Assembly: GCA_030430725.1 (NCBI GenBank)
Contig: JAUIKP010000176.1
Location: forward strand, 1 to 6,807
Reading direction: 5' to 3'
DNA length: 6,807 nt
DNA from: Nitrospiria bacterium
GTDB taxonomy: Bacteria; Nitrospirota; Nitrospiria; Nitrospirales; UBA8639
Positions 1 through 6,158 of this stretch are shown here, piece by piece; the first letter of the stretch is position 1, and each line of letters opens with the position of its first letter. Made by a program: the position numbers and the translations under genes. The notes below the pieces were generated by a model that did no database searches, was not told the origin of the DNA, and saw only the letters and a program-made list of their open reading frames with translations.

Positions 1-552
1 CGGTTGGCTGGCCATCCTGATACAGATATTCCCGGCGTTGAGGTGCTGTCAGGATCTCTTGGGCATGGGCTGGGAATAGGAGCTGGACTTTGTTTAGGGG
101 CCAAATTGGATCGCAGGGACTGGAAGACTTTTGTGTTGCTTGGGGATGGAGAGTGTCAGGAGGGGTCAATTTGGGAAGCTGCCGCATTCGCCAGCCATCA
201 TCGCTTAACGAATTTAGTGGCCATTGTGGATCGTAACCACTTAGGAGCGACCGATTTCACTGAACAGGTCATGTCTCTTGAGCCATTCCAGAAGCGATGG
301 GAGGCCTTTGGATGGGAGGTGCGTACTGTTGATGGTCATTCGTTCAAAGAATTATCCGAAGCTCTAATGCTTAATCAATTTGACAAGCATGATCGGCCCT
401 TGGTGATTCTGGCTAATACTACCAAGGGCAAAGGGTTGGACTTTATGGAAGGAGAGCCTTGTTGGCATCATCGATTACCAACAGGCGCTCAGGCCGAAGA
501 AGCTTTGGATTTTTTACATCGTCGGGAGCAGGAATTGCTTCATGTTATTTAA
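1..552 (+). CDS. Transketolase N-terminal subunit (5'-truncated by window edge)
   Basis: This is the thiamine-diphosphate (TPP) binding half of a split transketolase, which transfers a two-carbon ketol unit between sugar phosphates in the cytoplasm. The reading frame is open from base 1, so the gene starts upstream. The TTG at position 4 lies inside the conserved run before GSLGHGL and is not a believable start. Visible motifs are GSLGHGLG (about 55-78) and the TPP/Mg motif, which begins GDGECQEG at 142 and ends in the expected Asn of VDRN near 235. About 183 residues remain. Stand-alone N-terminal subunits are usually around 270, so roughly 85-90 residues are missing. The TAA at 550-552 is followed 17 bases later by the C-terminal subunit gene, the usual order for the two-gene form. 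Its position beside sugar-modifying genes suggests a dedicated biosynthetic transketolase rather than the pentose-phosphate housekeeping enzyme, but that is inference. Family is certain; substrate is unknown. Confidence 0.93.
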   Translation, partial: RLAGHPDTDIPGVEVLSGSLGHGLGIGAGLCLGAKLDRRDWKTFVLLGDGECQEGSIWEAAAFASHHRLTNLVAIVDRNHLGATDFTEQVMSLEPFQKRWEAFGWEVRTVDGHSFKELSEALMLNQFDKHDRPLVILANTTKGKGLDFMEGEPCWHHRLPTGAQAEEALDFLHRREQELLHVI

Positions 553-569
553 TAAGAATCGAGAGACAG

Positions 570-1550
570 ATGAAAGATTTTCGAGATTCGGCCTTTGATG
601 TGATACATCAGATTCTTAAAAGGGATTCACGGCTCATGGTGCTCACAAATGATATGGGGGCTATGGGATTAGACTCTATTCGAGAAAACAGTTCTGCCCA
701 TGTCATCAATATGGGAATCGCCGAACAAAATTTGATGAGTGTGGCAGCAGGTCTGGCGCTGACGGACAAGGTTGTCTTCGTTTACGGAATTGCCTCCCAC
801 ATGACTCTTCGTTGCCTAGAGCAGTATCGGTTGGATGTTTGCGCGATGAATTTGCCAGTCATACTGTTAGGTGTTGGCAGTGGATTGGCCTATGGGGCAG
901 ATGGGCCCACCCATCATGCCGTCAATGATATGGGCGCCATGGGGAGTATTCCAGGATTAACCATACTGAACCCAGCCGATGCCTCTTCAACTTCAGCCCT
1001 CGTGGAATGGGCCTATCTTCAAAACCGTCCAGCCTACATTCGATTGGATAAGGACGCGCATCAACCGATTTACAAACACGGTTTATTGGAATGTGAGCAA
1101 GGATTTTCTAAACTCAAAAAAGGGTCCGATTTGGTGTTGGTTAGTACCGGCATAATGGTGCACCGGGCCCTCCATGTTGCGGATGTTCTTGAATCAGAAG
1201 GTATTCAGGCTTCCGTCCTCGATGTGTTTCGTCTCGCTCCGTTCAATACAGAAGGGATTTTAGAAGCGATACAGGATGCCACGTTGGTGGTGTCGTTGGA
1301 GGAGCAGGCTGGTCCCGGAGGCCTTGGAAGTCGGTTGGCCGAACTGGTGGTTGATCGTGCCGTTCCCGTGCGTTGTCATCGCATAATGCTTCCAGAGCAA
1401 TTCTTTCTAGGGGCGGCTACTCGCCAAACGGTTCACGACCAATGCGGGCTTAGTCTTGAGAAGATTTGTCAGACGGTCCGGGATTTGCTTGGGAGCTTGA
1501 TGAATGGCAGAAAATTTTCAAGGAACGGACTAGCCGTAAGCGAGGGGTAG
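570..1550 (+). CDS. Transketolase C-terminal subunit
   Basis: The 326-residue product carries the pyrimidine-binding domain and the C-terminal domain that complete the split transketolase with the gene just upstream. The motif GIAEQNLMSVAAGLA (residues 49-63) contains the conserved Glu52 that activates the TPP aminopyrimidine ring. GPTHH (112-116) supplies the active-site His region shared by transketolase and DXS. The C-terminal Rossmann-like domain runs from about residue 185 (VLVSTGIMVHRAL), with EEQAGPGGLGS at 244-254. The frame is open further upstream, to 459, but those codons overlap the N-terminal subunit gene. The ATG at 570 begins the family-typical MKDFRDSAFDVI, so it is taken as the start; the upstream GAGAGA is only a weak ribosome site. 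The last 15 or so residues (from about MNGRKFS) extend past the conserved domain. The two genes are presumably co-transcribed and form a heteromer. Full-length transketolase or DXS is excluded because the halves are separate genes. Confidence 0.93.
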   Translation: MKDFRDSAFDVIHQILKRDSRLMVLTNDMGAMGLDSIRENSSAHVINMGIAEQNLMSVAAGLALTDKVVFVYGIASHMTLRCLEQYRLDVCAMNLPVILLGVGSGLAYGADGPTHHAVNDMGAMGSIPGLTILNPADASSTSALVEWAYLQNRPAYIRLDKDAHQPIYKHGLLECEQGFSKLKKGSDLVLVSTGIMVHRALHVADVLESEGIQASVLDVFRLAPFNTEGILEAIQDATLVVSLEEQAGPGGLGSRLAELVVDRAVPVRCHRIMLPEQFFLGAATRQTVHDQCGLSLEKICQTVRDLLGSLMNGRKFSRNGLAVSEG

Positions 1551-1566
1551 TGAAGGGAAACATGGA

Positions 1567-2787
1567 ATGACGAGTATCCGGCCGAGACGATTGGATGATC
1601 TAGATTTAACATTCCCTCCCATCGGTCAAGGGACCATGGGTATTGGTGGATACTACGAGAAAGACTGCACACGAGACGCGGAATGGATAGCCGGTTTACG
1701 CCGAGGTATTGACCTGGGATTAACCCTGATTGATACGGCGGAAGTCTATGGTGCCGGGCATTCAGAAGAACTCGTTGGTCTTGCCATTAGAGAGGTTCGC
1801 GATGAGGTGTTCCTCGTCAGCAAATTCTCAGCGCATCATTCCCGTGTACCACAAGTTATTGCCGCAGCCGAAGATAGTCTTCGGCGCCTCCGTACGGATC
1901 GAATTGATCTGTATCAACCTCATTGGCCCAACCCTTCCGTTCCATTTGACGAAACGGCCGAAGCCTTGGACAGACTTGTTCAATCGGGAAAAGTCCGTTT
2001 TGTAGGGCTGAGCAATTTCTCATTTCAAGAGGTGCAGCAGGCCACAGCCATTTTGAATCCCATACCTGCTCGTATCGTGCAACAGGAATATAACTTGATC
2101 GACCGGACTATTGAAGAACAACTTTTGCCCCACTGTGAGGCGACCCAAACCATCATTCTTGCCTACAGCCCATTTTTACAAGGGAAAATGGTGCCGAGGG
2201 ATTCGCGGAAAATGGTCTTGGACGATCTCGCTAAAAAATACGAACGAACGGTTGCTCAGATCATTCTGGCTTGGCTGTTGCGAAAAGAACGTATCGTAGT
2301 GATTCCCAAGGGTAGCACTGGGACGCATGTGGAAGAATTCGCCGCCGTCAAGGACTTCTGCTTAGACACTGAGGATATTCATCGAATTTCAGAGGCCTAC
2401 TCTCCGCGGATTTCCTGGATTCCCGCTTCTCAAATAGCTGTCCAGGGAGGGGCGTATACCACTTACGAAGAAGCCTTGGCGAACCCATTAGGGTTTGATC
2501 CGAGCCCCCAGGATCTCGCCCAGTCGATAATGATGGGGAATATGCTCAAGCCTACCAAAGTCACACAAGCGTTGTCGGAAGATGCGTATATCCTCACCGA
2601 AGGAAAAATTCGTTTTTGGGCATGGGTCTTGGCGTATGGGAGACACTCGTTGATTCCGGCTTTTGTGGAGGAATCCCCTGATCGCGAAGGTGGGATATTT
2701 GAGTCTGAAGCCCAGACTGACGGAACTATTCACCAGGCTGTAATGAACCACTCCGCTTGGACACACAAGAAGGTTGTCTACGCATGA
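1567..2787 (+). CDS. Aldo/keto reductase with C-terminal ParB/sulfiredoxin-like domain
   Basis: Residues 1 to about 275 form an NAD(P)H-dependent aldo/keto reductase barrel, which reduces carbonyls or, in sugar pathways, ketosugars. All four catalytic residues are visible: Asp56 and Tyr61 in IDTAEVYG, Lys86 in LVSKFS, and His119 in LYQPHWPN. GLSN (147-150) and the cofactor-phosphate region IPKGST (246-251) also fit. Family members usually end near 280-330 residues; this one has 406. The extra part (about 284-370) reads like a ParB/Srx-fold domain: IPASQI, LAQSIMMGNMLKP (317-329), then YILTEGKIRFWAW (341-353), which keeps the GxxR pattern, and IPAFV (363-367). The tail after 370 is unassigned. 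The ATG at 1567 has AAGGGA eight bases upstream (1553-1558). The gene starts 16 bases after the transketolase gene, and its stop overlaps the next start. The reductase call is firm; the extra domain is a pattern-based call and the substrate is unknown. Confidence 0.9.
   Translation: MTSIRPRRLDDLDLTFPPIGQGTMGIGGYYEKDCTRDAEWIAGLRRGIDLGLTLIDTAEVYGAGHSEELVGLAIREVRDEVFLVSKFSAHHSRVPQVIAAAEDSLRRLRTDRIDLYQPHWPNPSVPFDETAEALDRLVQSGKVRFVGLSNFSFQEVQQATAILNPIPARIVQQEYNLIDRTIEEQLLPHCEATQTIILAYSPFLQGKMVPRDSRKMVLDDLAKKYERTVAQIILAWLLRKERIVVIPKGSTGTHVEEFAAVKDFCLDTEDIHRISEAYSPRISWIPASQIAVQGGAYTTYEEALANPLGFDPSPQDLAQSIMMGNMLKPTKVTQALSEDAYILTEGKIRFWAWVLAYGRHSLIPAFVEESPDREGGIFESEAQTDGTIHQAVMNHSAWTHKKVVYA
2416..2676 (+). 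other. ParB/sulfiredoxin-like domain region within the aldo/keto reductase gene
   Basis: This span encodes residues 284-370 of the aldo/keto reductase fusion. The order of elements matches ParB/Srx-fold domains: an N-terminal IPxxxI strand, a helix of the ELAxSI..G type followed by LKPTKV, a Y-x-L-x-EGxxR segment with Gly346 and Arg349, an aromatic-rich helix, and a closing G...IPAFV strand. Members of this fold include the CTP-binding ParB, sulfiredoxin and free-serine kinases such as SerK and SbnI, so nucleotide use or small-molecule phosphorylation is possible. No helix-turn-helix DNA-binding domain follows, so a chromosome-segregation role is not supported. Confidence 0.6.
2767..2773 (+). 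promoter_or_regulatory. Ribosome binding site of the methyltransferase gene
   Basis: AAGAAGG lies ten bases before the ATG at 2784, inside the last codons of the aldo/keto reductase gene. It supports 2784 over the in-frame TTG at 2757 as the start and fits translational coupling through the ATGA overlap. Confidence 0.6.
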
Positions 2788-3536
2788 ATCATACTAATAT
2801 GACCTTAGAAACCTATGCCAGCCAAGAAGAAGTTGCCAATCGTGCCTCTTTGGCTAATCTTCTCGAGTCGTCTCCTATTCCAACAGATCAGCTTCTATTC
2901 AACTTAGGATTATTTCTGGAATCCAAAAATTTGGGGCGATTGCTTTTTTTGGATCATGTCTACAGACAGATTATTGATGTGCAAGGCGTCATCATGGAAT
3001 TCGGTACTCGATGGGGCCAAAACCTCGGCGTTCTGGCGGCGCTCAGGGGGATATATGAGCCGTTCAATCGTCATCGGAAAATTATTGGATTCGATACGTT
3101 TTCGGGATTTCCATCAGTATCTCAACTAGATGGGGATAAATGGCAGGATGGGCAGTTGTCGGTCACGGAAGGGTATGCCACCTACCTAGAAAAGGTCCTG
3201 CACGTCCATGAACAGGCTAATCCTCTGGCCCATATTAAGAAATTTGAGCTGTGCGCGGGGGATGCGATAGCGGAAGTTCCCCAATATCTATTGGCCCACC
3301 CCGAAACTATTGTGGCTATGGCCTACTTTGATTTCGATTTGTATGAACCCACGAAAGCATGTTTAAAGGCGATCAAGCCCAGGCTTACTAAAGGCAGTGT
3401 TGTGGTATTTGATGAACTCAATGATCCTGACTCCCCGGGGGAAACCACCGCACTCATGGAAGTATTTGGTTTGAATACCGTTCGTCTTAAGCGGTTCCAG
3501 TATGCCTCAAGAGTATCATTTTTTGTGGTTGATTAA
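2784..3536 (+). CDS. TylF/MycF-family class I SAM-dependent O-methyltransferase
   Basis: The 250-residue product resembles the macrocin O-methyltransferase (TylF/MycF) family, Mg-dependent enzymes that methylate sugar hydroxyls using S-adenosylmethionine. The SAM-binding motif is VIMEFGTRWGQNLG (69-82), followed by IIGFDTFSGFP (100-110), where Asp104 is in the ribose-binding position. GD at 159-160 comes next. The family signature YFDFDLYEPTKACL (181-194) is followed by GSVVVFDEL (204-212); Asp183, Asp185 and Asp210 are candidate metal or catalytic residues by analogy with MycF. The length matches the family. The ATG at 2784 shares bases with the reductase TGA (ATGA, 2784-2787), indicating coupled translation. 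An in-frame TTG at 2757 has no comparable ribosome site and would lie inside the reductase. The context points to O-methylation of a deoxysugar or glycan residue, but the acceptor cannot be deduced; the related CmcI-type acceptors are not sugars. Confidence 0.87.
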   Translation: MNHTNMTLETYASQEEVANRASLANLLESSPIPTDQLLFNLGLFLESKNLGRLLFLDHVYRQIIDVQGVIMEFGTRWGQNLGVLAALRGIYEPFNRHRKIIGFDTFSGFPSVSQLDGDKWQDGQLSVTEGYATYLEKVLHVHEQANPLAHIKKFELCAGDAIAEVPQYLLAHPETIVAMAYFDFDLYEPTKACLKAIKPRLTKGSVVVFDELNDPDSPGETTALMEVFGLNTVRLKRFQYASRVSFFVVD

Positions 3537-3578
3537 GTTCCGTTCAACAAGCAAACAAACATAAGAACGGAACTTTTT
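3535..3578 (+). terminator. Probable intrinsic terminator after the methyltransferase gene
   Basis: AAGTTCCGTTC (3535-3545) is perfectly complementary to GAACGGAACTT (3565-3575), giving an 11-bp stem with a 19-base A-rich loop. A run of five T (3574-3578) overlaps the end of the right arm. The left arm begins within the TAA stop codon. The long loop and short T run make it weaker than a textbook terminator. Its position at the only sizeable gap between genes supports a transcript boundary. Confidence 0.55.
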
Positions 3579-3655
3579 CGCTCTTTACCCGAAACCGGGT
3601 TGGAACAATTCTGAAGAGGGGTTTTTGCATACCGTCCGTTTACTCCGACATCGGA
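3579..3655. other. Intergenic spacer with a small hairpin
   Basis: This stretch separates the two gene blocks. It holds a short palindrome, ACCCG (3587-3591) pairing with CGGGT (3596-3600) around a four-base AAAC loop. No convincing -35/-10 promoter pair is visible. A TACAAT at 3705-3710 resembles a -10 box but lacks a -35 partner at normal spacing and lies inside the following reading frame if that gene starts at 3656. Confidence 0.3.
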
Positions 3656-4777
3656 ATGAGGATTCCATATCCAAAAAAAAATACAGGAGACTTGAGGCCG
3701 GTTTTACAATCGAATGAAGCAATATCACCAAGTCTCAAAATCGTCACGCGTATTCTTATGAATAAAGGCCTACCTACTTTTAAATTTGATTCGGGTCCCA
3801 TGACTGCATTAGTAGCGGGAGCGGCAGGGTTTGTTGGAACAAATTTTCTTCAGCGGGTGGCAAACCAGCCAGGCCTGAGAGTGATTGCGGTCTATCGCGA
3901 AAAGATACCAGTGGTAGGAGGGAGCAATATTCGCTTGGTTCAGGCGGATTTGCGTGATCCGGAACAATGTCGTCAACTAATGAGAGCCGTTGATCAGGTG
4001 TTTATGTTTGCCGGGCGGTTGTCGACGGCTGCTGTTCTGCGAAACCATCCGGTGGGCCCTGTAACGGACAATACGGTAATGAATCTGAATATGTTAGAGG
4101 CAGCCTATATGGCCGGTGTGAAATCCTATGTGTGGCTGAGTAGTGGTACAGGGTATCCGGCTCGCATTACACCTTGCCGCGAGGATGAGTTTTTCGATGC
4201 CGACCCTCCTTCTCCGTATGAGGGTGTGGGGTGGATGTCCCGATATGTGGAGAAAATTGGCGAACTCTATGCGCGGCGATCCAAAGGTCGTCTAACCGTG
4301 GCCTCACTCCGTCCGACTGGGATGTATGGGCCATATGACGATTTTGAATTTGAGACCTGCCATGCCTTGCCGGCGTTAATGCGACGAGTACTGGAGCAGC
4401 ATGATCCAATTGAAGTCTGGGGAAGCGGGAAGGAAGAACGGGATTATATCTTTATCGATGATGTGGTCGATGCCTGTTTGTTGGCTGCACAGGGCACATC
4501 AGGGTCGGTTGCTCTGAACATCGGAAGTGGGCAAACATTTTCCTTAAACGAATTGTTGGAAGCGATGCTTACGAGTGAATCTCAAAGGTATGTGAGCATT
4601 GTGCATCGTGGGGATGTTGGGCTGTCGGTTATGAAGCGGGCGATCGATTGTACCAAAGCAAAGGAGGTACTGAAGTTTCAGGCAAAAACCTCCATAAAGC
4701 AAGGACTCCGAAAAACAATGGCATGGCGTCGGAGCGTCATGACTTCGAAAAAACTGCAGCAAGTGGCTCAGGTCTAA
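3656..4777 (+). CDS. NAD-dependent epimerase/dehydratase family protein (extended SDR), GDP-fucose-synthase-like
   Basis: This extended short-chain dehydrogenase/reductase probably acts on a nucleotide-activated sugar. The NAD(P) motif is GAAGFVG (55-61), with ADLRD at 97-101 marking the adenine-binding strand. WLSSGTGYP (160-168) stands where SSxxVYG is usual. RPTGMYGP (219-226), GSGKEERDYIFIDDV (257-271) and NIGSG (288-292) are the substrate-domain motifs of sugar epimerases. The catalytic YxxxK is not present in canonical form: the matching stretch reads PYEGVGWMSRYVEK (187-200). The start is uncertain. The ATG at 3656 gives 373 residues with about 48 unmatched ones before the Rossmann fold, and none of the in-frame ATGs (3656, 3758, 3800) has a good ribosome site. 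The ATG at 3800 would begin MTALVAGAAGFVG, the usual SDR layout, and 3758 is intermediate. The gene opens the second block after the probable terminator. GDP-4-keto-6-deoxymannose epimerase/reductase or a related NDP-sugar epimerase is the nearest guess. Confidence 0.85.
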   Translation: MRIPYPKKNTGDLRPVLQSNEAISPSLKIVTRILMNKGLPTFKFDSGPMTALVAGAAGFVGTNFLQRVANQPGLRVIAVYREKIPVVGGSNIRLVQADLRDPEQCRQLMRAVDQVFMFAGRLSTAAVLRNHPVGPVTDNTVMNLNMLEAAYMAGVKSYVWLSSGTGYPARITPCREDEFFDADPPSPYEGVGWMSRYVEKIGELYARRSKGRLTVASLRPTGMYGPYDDFEFETCHALPALMRRVLEQHDPIEVWGSGKEERDYIFIDDVVDACLLAAQGTSGSVALNIGSGQTFSLNELLEAMLTSESQRYVSIVHRGDVGLSVMKRAIDCTKAKEVLKFQAKTSIKQGLRKTMAWRRSVMTSKKLQQVAQV

Positions 4778-4833
4778 GTCGTGAAGGTGAGTCTTGCATG
4801 ATACCCGTGATTGGATAAAGGTAAGGTACTGAA

Positions 4834-6150
4834 ATGTTTAGAATTGGAGTCGTGGTTCCAAGCTGGCATTACTGGGAAAATCCCTTCAAGTTGCAACCCT
4901 TGTGGGAGCTGTATTACGCCACGGTTTTAGAGGAGGAGTTTATCGGGAAAGGACAGCAGATTGAGCTGATTGATTTGCGAGGGTACCCAGGGGAAACTCT
5001 CCCTGAGCGAGTTCAGGAGATTCCCGGACATGATGTGTTTATGTATTGGATTATGAAATCTGGGGATAGCGTGGAAATTCAGGGAATTGTGGATCTCCTG
5101 CGTCGACAATATCCAGCTTCCCTCCATGTGGCAGGGGGAACACATGTGGATATGTGCACCGAAGAATGTGTAAAGATCTTCGATGCTGTAGTTGTGGGGC
5201 CTGGCGAGCATTCTCTGCCTCAAGTAATACGCGATATCCATACGGGAAAACTGAAACGAATCTATCGACAAAAATACACCGAAGCTTCCTTTTCTCATAC
5301 GCCCTATCCTCGTCGAAATTTTCTTCCGGAATCCTCGGTAGTGAATAACTTGTTGTTTGCTCAATATGGCGGGGTACCGGGGACTTCAGTCCATTTTTCT
5401 CGGGGGTGCGTCTATAAATGTGGCTTTTGTGTGTACAACGTACCTGGTTTTTTTCAAGTAAGAAACCCAGAAATGATGAAGGCGGAAATTACCTATCTAA
5501 AAGACACCTATGGTGTGCAAGGGATTAACTTTCGAGACGAAGTCATCATTCTTCCCAATGAACGCCTTTCGACGACAATGTTCCATGTTCTGGGAGAATG
5601 CGATGTGATTTGGCGTGGACAAACGACAACCATGGCAACAGATCAGCAACTTGTTCAAGCCCGAGAATCTGGATGTCAGGAATTGGCTATTGGTGTCGAA
5701 ACGGTGGACGACCAAGTCATGAAAATTATCAATAAGGGATGGCAAGCACAAACTCAGATTCGTCATTGTATTGAACAGTGTCACCGAATTGGCATTCGAA
5801 TCAAGATGTGCTTGATTTTTGGGCTTCCGGGAGAACCTCCTGATATTGTTGAAAAAACCATGGCATTTATTGAGGAAACCAAACCGGATTATGTCGGCCT
5901 TTCCGGGTTTTGCCCGGTTCCCGGCTCTCCTATCTTTAACAATCCCGGCCAATATGGGATTCGGTACATTGATCGGGATTGGAGTCGTCATGCTCACTTG
6001 TTGTATCGGTTTGGCGACCAAGAAGAGGTGGGTTTGCCATTCGAATACGAACCGGAAAACAAGTGGGGTAAAACCTTCTCGCGAGAGCAAATTCAACGCA
6101 ATATTCAAGAGATGCAACAGTGGTTGAATGAGCGGGCCATGGTGTATTAA
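4834..6150 (+). CDS. B12-binding-domain radical SAM protein
   Basis: This 438-residue protein belongs to the radical SAM enzymes with an N-terminal cobalamin-binding-type domain, which use a [4Fe-4S] cluster and SAM to start radical chemistry such as C- or P-methylation or rearrangement. The N-terminal Rossmann-like domain (about 1-140) shows IGVVVPSWHY, LHVAGGTHVD (97-106) and DAVVVGPGEHSL (117-128), typical of the B12-binding fold. The cluster motif is SRGCVYKCGFC with Cys192, Cys196 and Cys199 in CxxxCxxC spacing. FRDEVI (233-238), GVET (287-290) and IFGLPGE (328-334) fit the rest of the radical SAM barrel. The DxHxxG cobalamin ligand motif is not visible, so cobalamin, if bound, may lack the His axial ligand. 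The ATG at 4834 has AAGGT (4823-4827) upstream. The 56-base spacer before it holds no clear signal. Its sugar-cluster context suggests modification of a glycan precursor, but the substrate is unknown. There is no signal peptide or membrane segment. Confidence 0.9.
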   Translation: MFRIGVVVPSWHYWENPFKLQPLWELYYATVLEEEFIGKGQQIELIDLRGYPGETLPERVQEIPGHDVFMYWIMKSGDSVEIQGIVDLLRRQYPASLHVAGGTHVDMCTEECVKIFDAVVVGPGEHSLPQVIRDIHTGKLKRIYRQKYTEASFSHTPYPRRNFLPESSVVNNLLFAQYGGVPGTSVHFSRGCVYKCGFCVYNVPGFFQVRNPEMMKAEITYLKDTYGVQGINFRDEVIILPNERLSTTMFHVLGECDVIWRGQTTTMATDQQLVQARESGCQELAIGVETVDDQVMKIINKGWQAQTQIRHCIEQCHRIGIRIKMCLIFGLPGEPPDIVEKTMAFIEETKPDYVGLSGFCPVPGSPIFNNPGQYGIRYIDRDWSRHAHLLYRFGDQEEVGLPFEYEPENKWGKTFSREQIQRNIQEMQQWLNERAMVY

Positions 6151-6153
6151 GGA
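6149..6153 (+). promoter_or_regulatory. Candidate ribosome binding site deciding the start of the PhyH-like gene
   Basis: AAGGA overlaps the TAA of the radical SAM gene and lies five bases before the ATG at 6159. A stronger AAGGAG at 6165-6170 lies twelve bases before a later in-frame ATG at 6183. The start is therefore between these two; the ATG at 6153 overlaps the AAGGA itself and is least likely. Confidence 0.4.
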
Positions 6154-6158
6154 TGGCC

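Noticed and set aside
459..569. Upstream extension of the transketolase C-terminal subunit frame
   Set aside because: It overlaps the N-terminal subunit gene out of frame, and the translated residues do not fit the family; the ATG at 570 does.
1562..1570. A two-codon minigene (ATG GAA TGA) overlapping the aldo/keto reductase start
   Set aside because: Such short ATG-to-stop runs arise by chance. The AAGGGA site is better spaced for the ATG at 1567.
2416..2676. A true ParB chromosome- or plasmid-partition gene
   Set aside because: It is in frame with the aldo/keto reductase, has no helix-turn-helix domain, no ParA partner and no parS-like repeats nearby.
3705..3710. TACAAT as a promoter -10 box
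   Set aside because: No -35 hexamer sits 16-18 bases upstream; the nearest TTGAGG (3692-3697) is only seven bases away.
4927..5364. A 145-codon open frame on the minus strand
   Set aside because: It is antisense to the B12-like domain of the radical SAM gene and shows no family motif.
5497..6117. A 206-codon open frame on the minus strand inside the radical SAM gene
   Set aside because: It lies wholly antisense to a well-supported gene with intact motifs, and its translation shows no recognisable domain.
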